DNA from: Paragorgia papillata
Taxonomy: Eukaryota; Cnidaria; Anthozoa; Scleralcyonacea; Coralliidae
Direction: 5' to 3'
Length of the DNA: 64,000 bases
Assembly: GCA_035771165.1 (NCBI GenBank)
Contig: JAWNZC010000470.1
Coordinates: 866,001-930,000 of the forward strand
Under the pieces are notes generated by a model. That model did not search any database and was not told the origin of the DNA. It was given only the letters and a program-made list of their open reading frames with translations. Below, in pieces: positions 33,201 to 42,700 of the stretch. Position 1 is the stretch's first letter. Every line of letters begins with the position of its first letter. The position numbers were made by a program, and so were the translations under genes.

Positions 33201-36200
33201 ATTACAGTTGTAAATTTTGATATGTGTACTACATTGTTTTGGTTTGGAGACAACAAAACTTTGCTATTTATGGCGATCAATTATTTTTTTAAATCTCGCC
33301 TCAGAATGCGGGAAATGCAGTCTGAGAGATTCTAGAATTCAAAAAATTTCCGGGGGAACATGCCCCCGGACCCCCCTAGGACGCTCGCGTCTTCGACGCT
33401 CGAACAATTTCGCTCCCCCAAAGACAGAACCCTGGCTACGCCACTGCAATCAAGATGTCATCGAAGTAACAAACGACGCGGTCCCTTTGCAATCCACGTA
33501 ACACCATATCCATAAGCCTTTGGAAAACGGCGGGGGCTGTTTTGGCACCAAAGGGCATCACTGTCCATGTGAATTGTCCTTGGTCTGTCGAAAAGGCAAG
33601 CTTTTCAGAGGCGGTGGTCGAAACGGAAATGTGCCAGTAGCCGGCGACTAAGTCGAGTGTTGAAAAGATTGTAGCGTCGCGTAGGTTTTCCAAGCAGTCG
33701 TTCATGTTGGGAAGAGGGTAGGGATCTGACGTCGTTACACTGTTGAGTCGCCCATAGTCGACGCACAGCCGCCATGTACCGTCTGCCTTCTGAACCATAA
33801 GAATTGGGGCGGACCATGCACTGGAAGTTTCTTTCATTCGCCCAGACTCAAGACCAGCCTTGAGTTGTCGTTTAACTTCGTTCCTCAAAAAGTACGGTGT
33901 TCGCCGACGTGGCGTGGCCACGGGGATGGCATTGCCGGTATGTCAAATGTAGTGAGATGTGTCGATCCCAGTTCTGAAGAGTCCAATGCAAACACATTCT
34001 GGAACCGTGAGATGAGATCTTTCGCTTTAGGTTGTTCGGCTTTTGGAAGCTTGTCCACACCCATCATAGATGCGATCTGTTCCACGCGCTTTTGAGTAGT
34101 CCCGGAAGGTTTTTGATGGACTTTGACTTGAGCAGCTATTGGTTTGGTATGGGCAGATGGTGTTGTCACTTCTTCAATTTTGACGATGACTGTATTGGCC
34201 TTGACTGTCACTTCGACATCGTGTGGATTCGGCAGTAGAACTGGTAGTTCAGTATCATTGGTATTCATGTGGTAAAGTGAAGAGCCAATGCAGAGTTGAG
34301 GTTCGGTGTTGGTAAAGCTTCTGTTAACTAAGAACGTGGCTGGTCTCAGTACTTTATGCGTAATCTGCATTGCTACCTGTCTCTCAGACCGAGCAGGAAT
34401 GACGATGTCTTCCATTACACAAACCCGTAGTGCTTGTGGTGGGGATAGGTCTTGAGGGTTGGGATCAACAATGTCAACTCCGGCAGTCTGGTTATCCATG
34501 ACTATACAGCGGCGGTTGATAGAGACGGTAAGATCTGAGTGGTTTCTGAAAAGAATATCTGTGCCCAGGATTGGCCGTCCATTTAAATTCGCTACCACTT
34601 CTATGGATGAGCTTGGCAGCTGAATAGTAGTGTTTGATCCAAGGCGAAGTTTTGAATAAAATCTTCCAAGTGGTTTCAACGTGTGTTCTGATGCTGACTG
34701 AGCTTTGAGATCACTTGAAAGTAACTGAATATCATCATCGCGCAATATCCAGGAAGGATATGACTGCCCGGGTCAAGGTAAAACCATTCATGTTGGTGTA
34801 ACTTGTGTATAAAGACTTTGATGTAAATGGCCTTTCCATATGTTGCTTGAAGTTGTTTCACATCTATATTCTGTGACTTTGTTATGTACAGGTTCTTGTA
34901 GGGTTGGCACAGTCGAGTCCCTGCCACTCACTGTGCTTTCCCGTTTCCCTGCTGTGACAGTTTTTGTTCACAGGTTAAGCGTCGCTCTCGGTGGCGTCGA
35001 TGACAGGCACGGCATGGCGGGACACTAGGACATGATCTAGCGATGTGACCTTGTTTTCCACACGCCCAACAACTCATGTCTTATCATTGGCCAGGGCGAG
35101 ACCCAGGGTGGTTGGCTTGTACTTGTTGATTTACTTGTTGCTCAGATAAAATTTCCAATACCCGAGTCATCTGTGCTTGAAGGGTAGCAATGTCATCAGA
35201 CCTTTTGTCAGGGATCTTTTTGTTGCTCTTGCTTAACTGCTGACAGATTGGCAACTGTAGCTGGCTCATCATCTTTGTCGGAGTAGAGTCCCTTGTCATC
35301 CAGGATAATTGCAAACGTGGCTGGGTCTTCCTGGTTACCATCTTTATGTACTCTAACATATTGCTTTGCAGGCTGTCCAAGTTGCAGATAAAATTCCATT
35401 GTAACATAGGATTTCCTATATGCTTGTGTTTAGGCGGTCATAAAAATCTACATAGCGCTCACTTGGGCGATGACATTACTAAATATAACATGCAGTTAGA
35501 GTCTTTTAAAGTTAAGCATGTTTTAAATGTTTAATTGAGTGTTTTTAGTAAAATTAATGCCCTGCATTGCAACTCTGTTCCAGAGGGGACAAAGGGTGTG
35601 TTTAATGCATAATATAAATATAATCATTTGTAATTTAGTAGATACTAAATACTAATTAATTTAATTAATTGTTTACCATCTAAGACAGAAACATTGAGAA
35701 GACTTCGTTTTTTTAACATGGATGCTACAGGAGCCCAGGTATTGGTGCGAGGATCATATCTCTCAACATCATTCAATGAGCTTTGTGCTGAACCTAATAT
35801 ATTAAAACATGAGATAATAATGAACAATAAACATTTTATTAAACAATTATCCTCAGAATAAATATTAAAAAGATTAAAAAAATAAAAAAGTGTCTGCTAT
35901 TAGAGGTTGAACTGTATGTACTTCAGTGTACCCCAGTTCCCTCAGTGTACCTCAGATTCCTTAGTGTACTTCACTCATTGAACTCTAAAAAGACTGGAAC
36001 GATAACTCAGCAGGTAGCTCCCATGCTTCAAGTTACTTAATTTTCATCCTGCCATATATTTTATTTGGGACAATATTACGATAACAAATTACTCCAAAAC
36101 AACGAATAGTTGAAATACATTGTGTACATATGTTTTTAGAAATAGCATTGCCTTCAAATTGATGTACAGCATAAGTTTCCTCGTTATGTTAAACTTTTTC

Positions 36201-39200
36201 AAATGTGGTATATGTTCAGCCATATTTCATTGGGAAATAACACTAAGAAACTTGTTGTAGTTTTTCTGAGTTTTGAGCTGAAATATTTAATGCCGAACGT
36301 TGGGCTGTATATGAAACTGAAGCTATTGAAAAATGCTATTTGGTATAGAAACTTCAAGAGTTTAGCCAGTGCTGGAAAATGTCCAGCAGCACCACTGCCA
36401 GGAAATTTTTTGTAAAAGTTGTTCGCAGGAAATATTTTGTATCTCGCAGGAAATATTTGTCAGTTTTTTTAATCCAAGTCAAAGTTTAAAGATAAATTTC
36501 CTATTCTTCAAAAAATCGAAAAGCGTCACGGTCACACAATTTTGATGGGCATCACTTTTGATCGAATATCAAGTTTCATATTCGATGACTCATCTTTCTA
36601 TATTCTTGCCAAACCCAGCGGAGATTTGTAAACAATTCGAAAGTGTTTTGAAGGTTTATTACATGACCTTAACCTGTCTAAGTTTTGTATATCCTTGCGC
36701 AAATGACGCAACGATTTGTTCTAGAAAACAATGAAATATTTATCATTTCAGTATAGTGTTGCTGTTGCAGGCTGCAGCTGTCATTGTGCATTTGCAAGAA
36801 TGCAAGCTGCTTTTATCTTATTCAACTGTTTCAGCATTTCGATTTTTGATGCTAGTATTACGCAGTATTCAATTGAAAAAGTTCGCTATTTCAAAGTATG
36901 TATAGATACCACATTCAGATAAATTATGGTTTTGGGATACAAACTTGCAACTTATAAAATTGAAAAATTCTATCAGGCAGGAAATCGTTAATTTAATTTA
37001 GCAGGAAATATTTATTTTTGGATTTTGCTGCCAGGAAGAAAAATGCTTTATGTAGGACTGAGTTTAGCTAAAAGGGAAATAATTAAAAACTATAAAAACA
37101 ACTGCCATTTTGTAATGTTCGGCAAACAAAATGGCAGTTGTTTTTCTATTTTTTAAATATTTCACTTTTAGCTAAAGTTTCTAAACTAAATAGCATTTTT
37201 CAATAGCTTTAACTTCATATACAGCCCAACATTCAGCATTAAGTATTTCAGCTCAAAACTCAGAAAAACTAACATGGCCTGTTTATGGAGTTAGCATTCC
37301 AGTCTTCCTATAGAGTTCACTTCCCTCAATGTACCTCACTTCCCACAGTGTACCTCACTTCCCACAGTGTACCTCTAAGAAGTCTAAAAGAAGTCTAAAA
37401 TATAGCGGTGCTTTGCTCTGGAATCAACTCCCAAATGAAGCGAAACTAGCGGAGTCGCTTTATTCTTTTAAGCAACACATTAAGCCGTAGTTGGGTCATG
37501 CCATGATTTAGATTGGCTTAGGGTAGTATTTAGACTAGGGTAGTATTTAGACTAGGATTGTACTTACCACTGTATATAGTATTAGTTTTTATTTTACTCT
37601 GTGTGTGTGTGTAAACACACCCCTCATGGAAATCAGCCAAGAGTTGTTGGGGCTAGCGTGTTTTAATTTTATTAAATAAAGTATTACTACTACTACTACT
37701 ACTTCCCTCATTGAACCTCACTTCCCTCACTGTACCTCACTTTCCTCAGTGTAACTCACTTCCCTCAATGTACCTCACTTCCCTCAGTGTACCTCACTTC
37801 TCTCAATGTACCTCACTTCCCTCAATGTACCTCACTTCCCTCAGTGTACCTCACTTCCCTCAATGTACCTCACTTCCCTCAGTGTACCTCACTTCCCTCC
37901 ATGTACCTCACTTCCCACAGTGTACCTCACTTCCCACAGTGTACCTCACTTCCCTCAATATACCTCACTTCCCTCAGTGTGCCTCACTTCCCTCAATGTA
38001 CCTCACCTCCCTCAATGTACCTCACTTCACTTAGTGTACCTCACTTTCCTCAATGTACCTCACTTCCCTCAGTGTACCTCACTCCCCTCAGTGTACCTTA
38101 CTTACCTCAATGTACCTCACTTCCTTCAGGGTACCTCACTTCCCTCAGGGTACCTTACTTCCCTCAGTGTACCTCATTTCTCTCAGTGTATCTTACTTCC
38201 CTCAATGTACCTTACTTCTCTCAGTGTACCTCACTGCCTTCAATGTACCTCACTTCCCTCAGTGTACCTCACTTCCCTCAGTGTACCTCACTTCCCTCAG
38301 TGTACCTCATTTCCCTCAGTGTACCTCACTTCCCTCAGTGTACCTCACTTCACTCAGTGTACCTTACTTCCCTCATTGTACTTCACTACCTTCAATGTAC
38401 CTCACTTCCCTCAGTGTACCTCACTTCCCTCAGTGTACCTCAGTTCATTCATTGTACCTCATTTCCCTCAATGTACCTCAGTTTCTTCAATGCACCTCAT
38501 TTCCCTCAGTGTATCTCACTTCAATCAGTTCTCTCAGTGTACCTCACTTTCCTCACTGTACCTCACTTCCTTCAGTTTTATTGCTGAGGTAGAACTCTGT
38601 ATTTACCTTCTCTTGACTGGCCACCAACAGCATAAACAAATTCTCCCATAACAGCAAGACCATGACGACATCGAGCCGTTGACATTGGTATCAGATAAAA
38701 CCATGTATTTCTTTGTGGAATAAAACAAAATGTTGTTGGTTTTACCTGACCTTTCTCAATTCCCCCAGCACCAATAATCACATTTACCAAGCCTAGGGAC
38801 TTTCTTAATCTTGTGCGATAATTATCCAACAAATGACGTCGGTCTGGTAACAGGTGGTAATTCTTTGCCTCTAGTAACAATGCATTACAGCAAGAAGCTG
38901 ATGTGACAAGCTCTTCCTTCTCAACATGATCAGCTATGTAATAAGGTGACATTAATGGAAAACGCACCATACAAAGCAAGTTTTCTAACTGCTTGATACG
39001 TTCAACTTCTTCTTTGCTGTTGCTTTTAACCCATATCATCAAAGCTTCATAAATTTGTTCTTCTTTCTCAACATTTGTTTCATCACTAGAAAGAAACTCC
39101 AACAGACGATCACTGCACAATGTTAAAAATTCTTTCGAGTGAGAAACCTCAACAAAGTTATCCAGAACATACTTGTTGGTTGATTGTTTCAGTTCATCAC

Positions 39201-39630
39201 ATCCAAACTGTTCAGCAATTGCTTCAATCCCAAGACAATTGGATGGTTTCAGATTCTTTTTCAGATATTGACAACAAGTTTCTTTTAAATTGTCCATGAG
39301 AAAATAATTAGCAGCAGCCACTAATTCCTTGACGTTCTCTCCCGTTATAAGAACCTGTCCAGTGTACAAGAAATCTAAAAGTTGTTCCATAATCGCATGA
39401 CTAACATCATTTAAAATTACAGGTTTACTTTCCATGTTCTCTCGCATGTTGGTCGAAAACATTCCTCGAAAATATGGACTACCAGCAGCTAAGATATTCC
39501 GATGACCATACATTTCCTTATTTTGAACCAATAAAACAACATCACAAAGAAATTTATTTTGTCTGAACTCGTTTAAAATGCTTAAGATCGACAAAGCGTG
39601 GTTTTCTTCCAAACAAAATTGATCCTCCAT
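27261..39630 (-). CDS. BTB-BACK-Kelch (kelch-like) protein
   Basis: Four exons: 39630-38607, 35793-35677, 29737-29435 and 27553-27261 (stop included). All introns are phase 1, giving 578 residues, a normal KLHL length. Exon 1 encodes a BTB domain (about residues 20-125; CDVVLLV and HRNILAAGSPYFRGMF), a BACK domain (about 130-235) and the first kelch blade. The remaining exons each add kelch modules with the usual GG doublets and paired Tyr/Trp (VERYDPRTNTW, VEKYSPGTDTW, VEKYDPATDTW), six blades in all. KLHL proteins bridge CUL3 E3 ligase to substrates through the propeller. Which paralogue this is cannot be told. It starts 165 bp from WDR18 on the other strand. Introns are loaded with transposons. 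Confidence 0.93.
27845..29135. mobile_element. Foldback element carrying a RecQ-like helicase fragment
   Basis: The block at 27850-27985 (CTAGCCTGCGTAGCGGCGCT, GCACCTGCACGAAAGACC, TTTTTGGATTTCCGC) is the inverted counterpart of 28935-29125 (GCGGAAATCCAAAAA, GGTCTTTCGTGCAGGCGC, AGCGCCGCTACGCAGCGGCT). Between them lie minus-strand helicase remnants. The element fills KLHL intron 3. Target duplications could not be identified. Confidence 0.6.
28290..28860 (-). pseudogene. RecQ-like helicase fragment (motifs I and Ia)
   Basis: The minus strand reads VLAVLPTGFGKSLIYETFVR, with the Walker A LPTGFGKS at 28743-28766. It continues as VISPSLDSIVRDQLDD, matching helicase motif Ia, then SLIPLEDIRKCSFKIIFATAEIV at about 28440-28520. 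The order is that of RecQ-family helicases. Frame changes and stops separate the blocks, and no C-terminal helicase domain is present. It lies inside a foldback element and so is most likely carried DNA, not an exon of the surrounding KLHL gene. Confidence 0.6.
29985..30095. repeat. GACGGACATTTCGACGGCC stem repeat
   Basis: GTCTTGACTCTTGAGAACG pairs loosely with AGAGTCAAGAGACTTGAC around a core CATTTCGACGGCCTAAGCGG. Similar 'gaaacgt/cgtcgaaa' stems occur at 49850-49965, 60280-60365 and 61620-61740. Such sequences are often found at ends of Penelope-like or other retroelements, but that assignment is a guess. Confidence 0.4.
30437..30482 (+). repeat. 12-bp tandem repeat at Ty3 element end
   Basis: The unit TTATTCACCCAG is repeated three times directly after the last codons of the element's polyprotein. 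Confidence 0.8.
31484..31890 (+). pseudogene. Inverted integrase segment of the Ty3/gypsy element
   Basis: Plus-strand sequence encodes the second half of the zinc-binding region (HPG ... CETC), the first catalytic Asp context (VDLIGPF) and the second (SDRGTEF). The third catalytic residue context (HPQANGATERANQT) is on the minus strand at about 31340-31400. The two halves meet at about 31480, where the minus frame resumes immediately after the point at which the plus frame should continue. An internal inversion of roughly 440 bp explains this. Confidence 0.8.
32788..33446. mobile_element. hAT-type TIR element nested in reverse transcriptase
   Basis: The ends CAGTGGCGTAGCCA and GGCTACGCCACTG are flanked by an exact 8-bp duplication CAATCAAG (32780-32787 and 33447-33454). 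Eight bases plus a CAGTGGCG end is the hAT signature. It has no transposase. It includes a G tract at about 32877-32892 and the ATGCGGGAAATGCAG / GAACATGCCCCCGGACC segment shared with other repeats in the window. It splits the RT reading frame just after the catalytic YFDD motif. Confidence 0.92.
36236..37283. mobile_element. 1-kb foldback element in KLHL intron 1
   Basis: The left arm (AACTTGTTGTAGTTTTTCTG, GAGCTGAAATATTTAATGCC, GAAAAATGCTATTTGGTAT) is mirrored by the right arm (AATAGCATTTTTCAATAGCT, TCAGCATTAAGTATTTCAGC, ACTCAGAAAAACTAACATGG). A second hairpin at about 37090-37155 (AACAACTGCCATTTTGT) sits inside. No protein recognised between. Confidence 0.7.
37690..38580 (+). repeat. 19-bp minisatellite (CTTCCCTCAGTGTACCTCA)
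   Basis: Roughly 45 head-to-tail copies of CTTCCCTCAGTGTACCTCA with scattered point changes (for example CAATGTACC) fill 0.9 kb. Because 19 is not a multiple of three and the unit lacks stops in any frame on this strand, all three frames appear open. The array ends about 25 bp from the KLHL exon 1 splice donor at 38606. Isolated units at about 35915-35975 and 37315-37375 show the sequence was present before amplification. Confidence 0.95.
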
Positions 39631-39795
39631 GATAAGTCTGATAATCTTTAATTTGCCAATATTACTTTGTTCTAAGCCGCGGTTGTACTGGAGGCTTGGG
39701 ATCTACTCTGACACGCGTGAAACACGGATACACTGTGACACGCGTGAAACACGAGCATAAAGCGTGCGAAATGCGTGGATTGACGAGATTTCAAG
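39631..39795. promoter_or_regulatory. Divergent KLHL/WDR18 promoter region
   Basis: Only 165 bp separate the two start codons, so the core promoters must lie here or within the genes. It contains two copies of TGACACGCGTGAAACACG (39709-39726 and 39736-39753). An AAGATGGCGG motif of YY1 type overlaps the WDR18 start codon (39793-39802). No TATA box is evident. Confidence 0.6.
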
Positions 39796-42700
39796 ATGGC
39801 GGACGAAGTGGCTTTTACAACAGATCGTAGTTCAGACAGTCCATGTGTTTTTGTGTGGGAAACTTCTAGCTGGATGCAAATTAGGGCGTACAAACAAGGA
39901 ACTTGTTCAAGAAAGTGTTTGTGTGCACTGATGCAAAATTATATTTTAGCAGCTCAACCCAATAAACCTCTTCTACATGTGTGGGATTTTGCCAAAGTAA
40001 TTTAACATACAAAACTATACAACGTTTTTCATATGTTATCATTTCTTTGCGGATGTTCTGTTTTATCTATAGCACAGGTTTAACAAATATTTTTTTAAAA
40101 CTGCTAGTATATACATAACACTTTTTTTGTTTTTAGGATCAAATGCACTGCAAAATTATCTGTCCTGGCAACATATCAGCTTTGGCAGTATCGCCTAATG
40201 GCTCATTTTGTGCAGGGGCTTGTTCTGAAAAAATATATATTTGGCAGGTATAAATTAAATATTTCTGTCTAATAGTATAAATTATAAAATAATATAATAT
40301 CAAAATACATTTAAATATACATCAATAGAATCAAATGTTGTAATGAACACATGCTGACATGTATAAAGAGATGTTAAATGACTGGACCACTGCATGTGTG
40401 CCATTCCTGTTGCGAGGCTACAAATGCAAGTTTGTGCGATCAATGAAATGGACGATCAGTGAAAGTTAACACTGAGTGGGGGTGGGGTAGTGATGTAGCG
40501 TGACCATTCTGAGTGGAGGGTGTATCTCTATTGCTTCCTCACATTATTGACCAACTCAATTTTCAATCAATTTACTGACCAATTTCTCAGTTTTTCTCTA
40601 CAGAATCTCCATTTTACTGACATTTTTTCAAAAAAGTGTGTGTGTGGGGTGTCACTCACCTACAGGTACACCCCCCCTGCAGCACAGTACACCCCTGGGT
40701 GTGTGGTGTCACACACCCACACACCCCTGCACAGTATGCCCCTGGTTTGGGGGGTGTCACACCCCTGCACAGTACCTTGGGTGGAGGTGGTGGCCAGACT
40801 TCATTTTTTGCAAAGTGCACACAGAAGATAAAAACTTATGCTCTAAGACTGTAAGACACTGATACGGTAATAATTACAATGGTTAAAATGTACAGTAATT
40901 GTAGTTTGTGTAGGTGTTTTGTGAGGCACGGAGTACATAGCAGTTTACCACTTTTTCACTTTGCTCTATGTAATATAAATTTGAGACATTCATGAGCCGC
41001 TCAGTGTTTTAATCGAGAACAGGAGATACTCGAGAGGGACAGTTGGAACCGAGCCTATAAGTTCATGAAAATAACATTATCTAAGCCGAGAAAATCAAAG
41101 CTAAACTTATTAATAATTCATGAGGAAAACAAAGAAAATCAGTACCATGTCCGTGGTTTTATATCTGATAAAGAATCCTTCTGATTTACATAAACTTTAG
41201 CTTTGATTTGCTTAGACAACGTTATTTTTCAAAATTACTATGCCAAATGAATTAACTTACCAAATGGATAGTTTTTTAAACTATTCTTAAAAAATCATTA
41301 ATAATTCATGAGGAAAACACAAAGAAAAATCATAACCGTATCGTGGTTTTATATCTGATAAAATTTTCTCCTGATTTACATAAACTTTAGCTTTGATTTT
41401 CTCACCTTAGACAACGTTATTTTTCAAAATTACTACGCCAACGAACTTACCAAATGGTGATCGTTTTTTAAGCCATTCAAAACACTCGCAGAACGTGTTT
41501 TATCAGATCTAAAACACTCGACTTCGCCTCGTGTTTTATATCTGATAAAACACTCCTGCTCGTGTTTTAAATAGTACAAAACATTCGTAGTACGTGTTTT
41601 TATCAGATATAAAACATTAGCCAATATTTTAAATATTACATAAAATTATATTAAGGTAAGGTAATACGAGCAACAAATTGGTGCAACATTGTTGCGTTGC
41701 AAGTTGAAAAGCGTTCTTGCACGTATTATCACCCACCTTAAACATTGTCACACAACAAAATTTCATTGTTGCAAGTTGAAACAGCATGTTGCAGCAAGTA
41801 GAACTGGCTCTATTTTTTTCAACAAATGTTTTCAACTTGCAACAAAATTTCGTTGGCGTGACAATGTTCAATAACGTTGGTGGTAATACGTGCAACAACA
41901 CTTTTCAACTTGTCAACAAAGTTGCATTGAAAGTTGAAGAAAAATGTTGCTTGTATTACCTTAAGCTAGTCCTAAGTACCAAATATGACCAGGAAAAAAA
42001 TAAAGTATTTAATATTTAATAGCTTCATAGGTATTATTAATTTATTAAATATAATTAAATTATAGTTCTCATGAGCAGTGTAGAACTCAAGACAAGTAGA
42101 AAGAAATGTAATTTAGTGTAGTTTGGTTTTACCTTTTAGATTGGCACAGGAAATCTTTTATGTATATTATCAAGACATTTTCAAACAGTGACATGTTTGA
42201 AGTTTACAGATGATAGTTCTCATCTTATTTCTGGAGCTGATGACAACTTGGTATTAGTTTGGTCATTAGTAAGGTATCAATAACTAGATCATTTTATTTA
42301 AATGCATTTATCAAAGTTTGCTAGACTGAGAAACAATATCAGCGAAGAGATTTGGCTGCAGGTTGCAACAGTAGCTGTTTATTCGTTAATAGGGACCTTA
42401 AGATGCTACGACGACGACGGCGCTTAAAAAGCAACATAAATTCTATAACTGAAAAACGCTACGGTTAACTAACTATTATATTTGATATTTAAAGTTAGTT
42501 TAATGACTTTTAAAACGCCCCAGTACTGCTAAAATGTCAAGGGAAGTCCTCATCTTTTGGTGAGTTGACATCGTCCTGAAGACGTGAAAATGCTCTGTAA
42601 GTGGCGTTGTCTAAAGAACGAGGACGGTGTTGGGATTACTCTTGGGATTGCAAATTATTCATTTCACTTTGTTTCACAACTACTGTAGAATTCTTTTATT

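Larger units (their letters stand above)
30475..35407 (-). mobile_element. Broken Ty3/gypsy LTR-retrotransposon
   Basis: In minus-strand order it contains: a Gag zinc knuckle (C-X2-C-X4-H-X4-C at 35071-35030), a protease-to-RT linker (about 34745-33885), reverse transcriptase with YFDDIL (33921-33447), then after a nested insertion the RT thumb and RNase H (32780-31985; TDASDNQLGAVL), and integrase C-terminal parts (31480-30760). The integrase N-terminal and most of the catalytic core instead lie on the plus strand at about 31484-31890. I found no matching long terminal repeats, and the Gag is largely missing. It lies in KLHL intron 2 in the host orientation. Stops, frame changes, insertion and inversion show it is dead. 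Confidence 0.88.

Noticed and set aside
30100..35700. Long terminal repeats for the Ty3/gypsy element
   Set aside because: I compared the flanks by eye and found no long direct repeat; the element seems truncated. A dot plot would settle it.
37711..38651. Three overlapping long open frames rich in LTSLSVPHFPQC
   Set aside because: They are translations of the 19-bp minisatellite in all three frames. They have no start or domain logic and lie in a KLHL intron.
40520..40862. Overlapping histidine/threonine-rich open frames
   Set aside because: They come from the CACCCCTGCACAGTA imperfect repeat in WDR18 intron 2.
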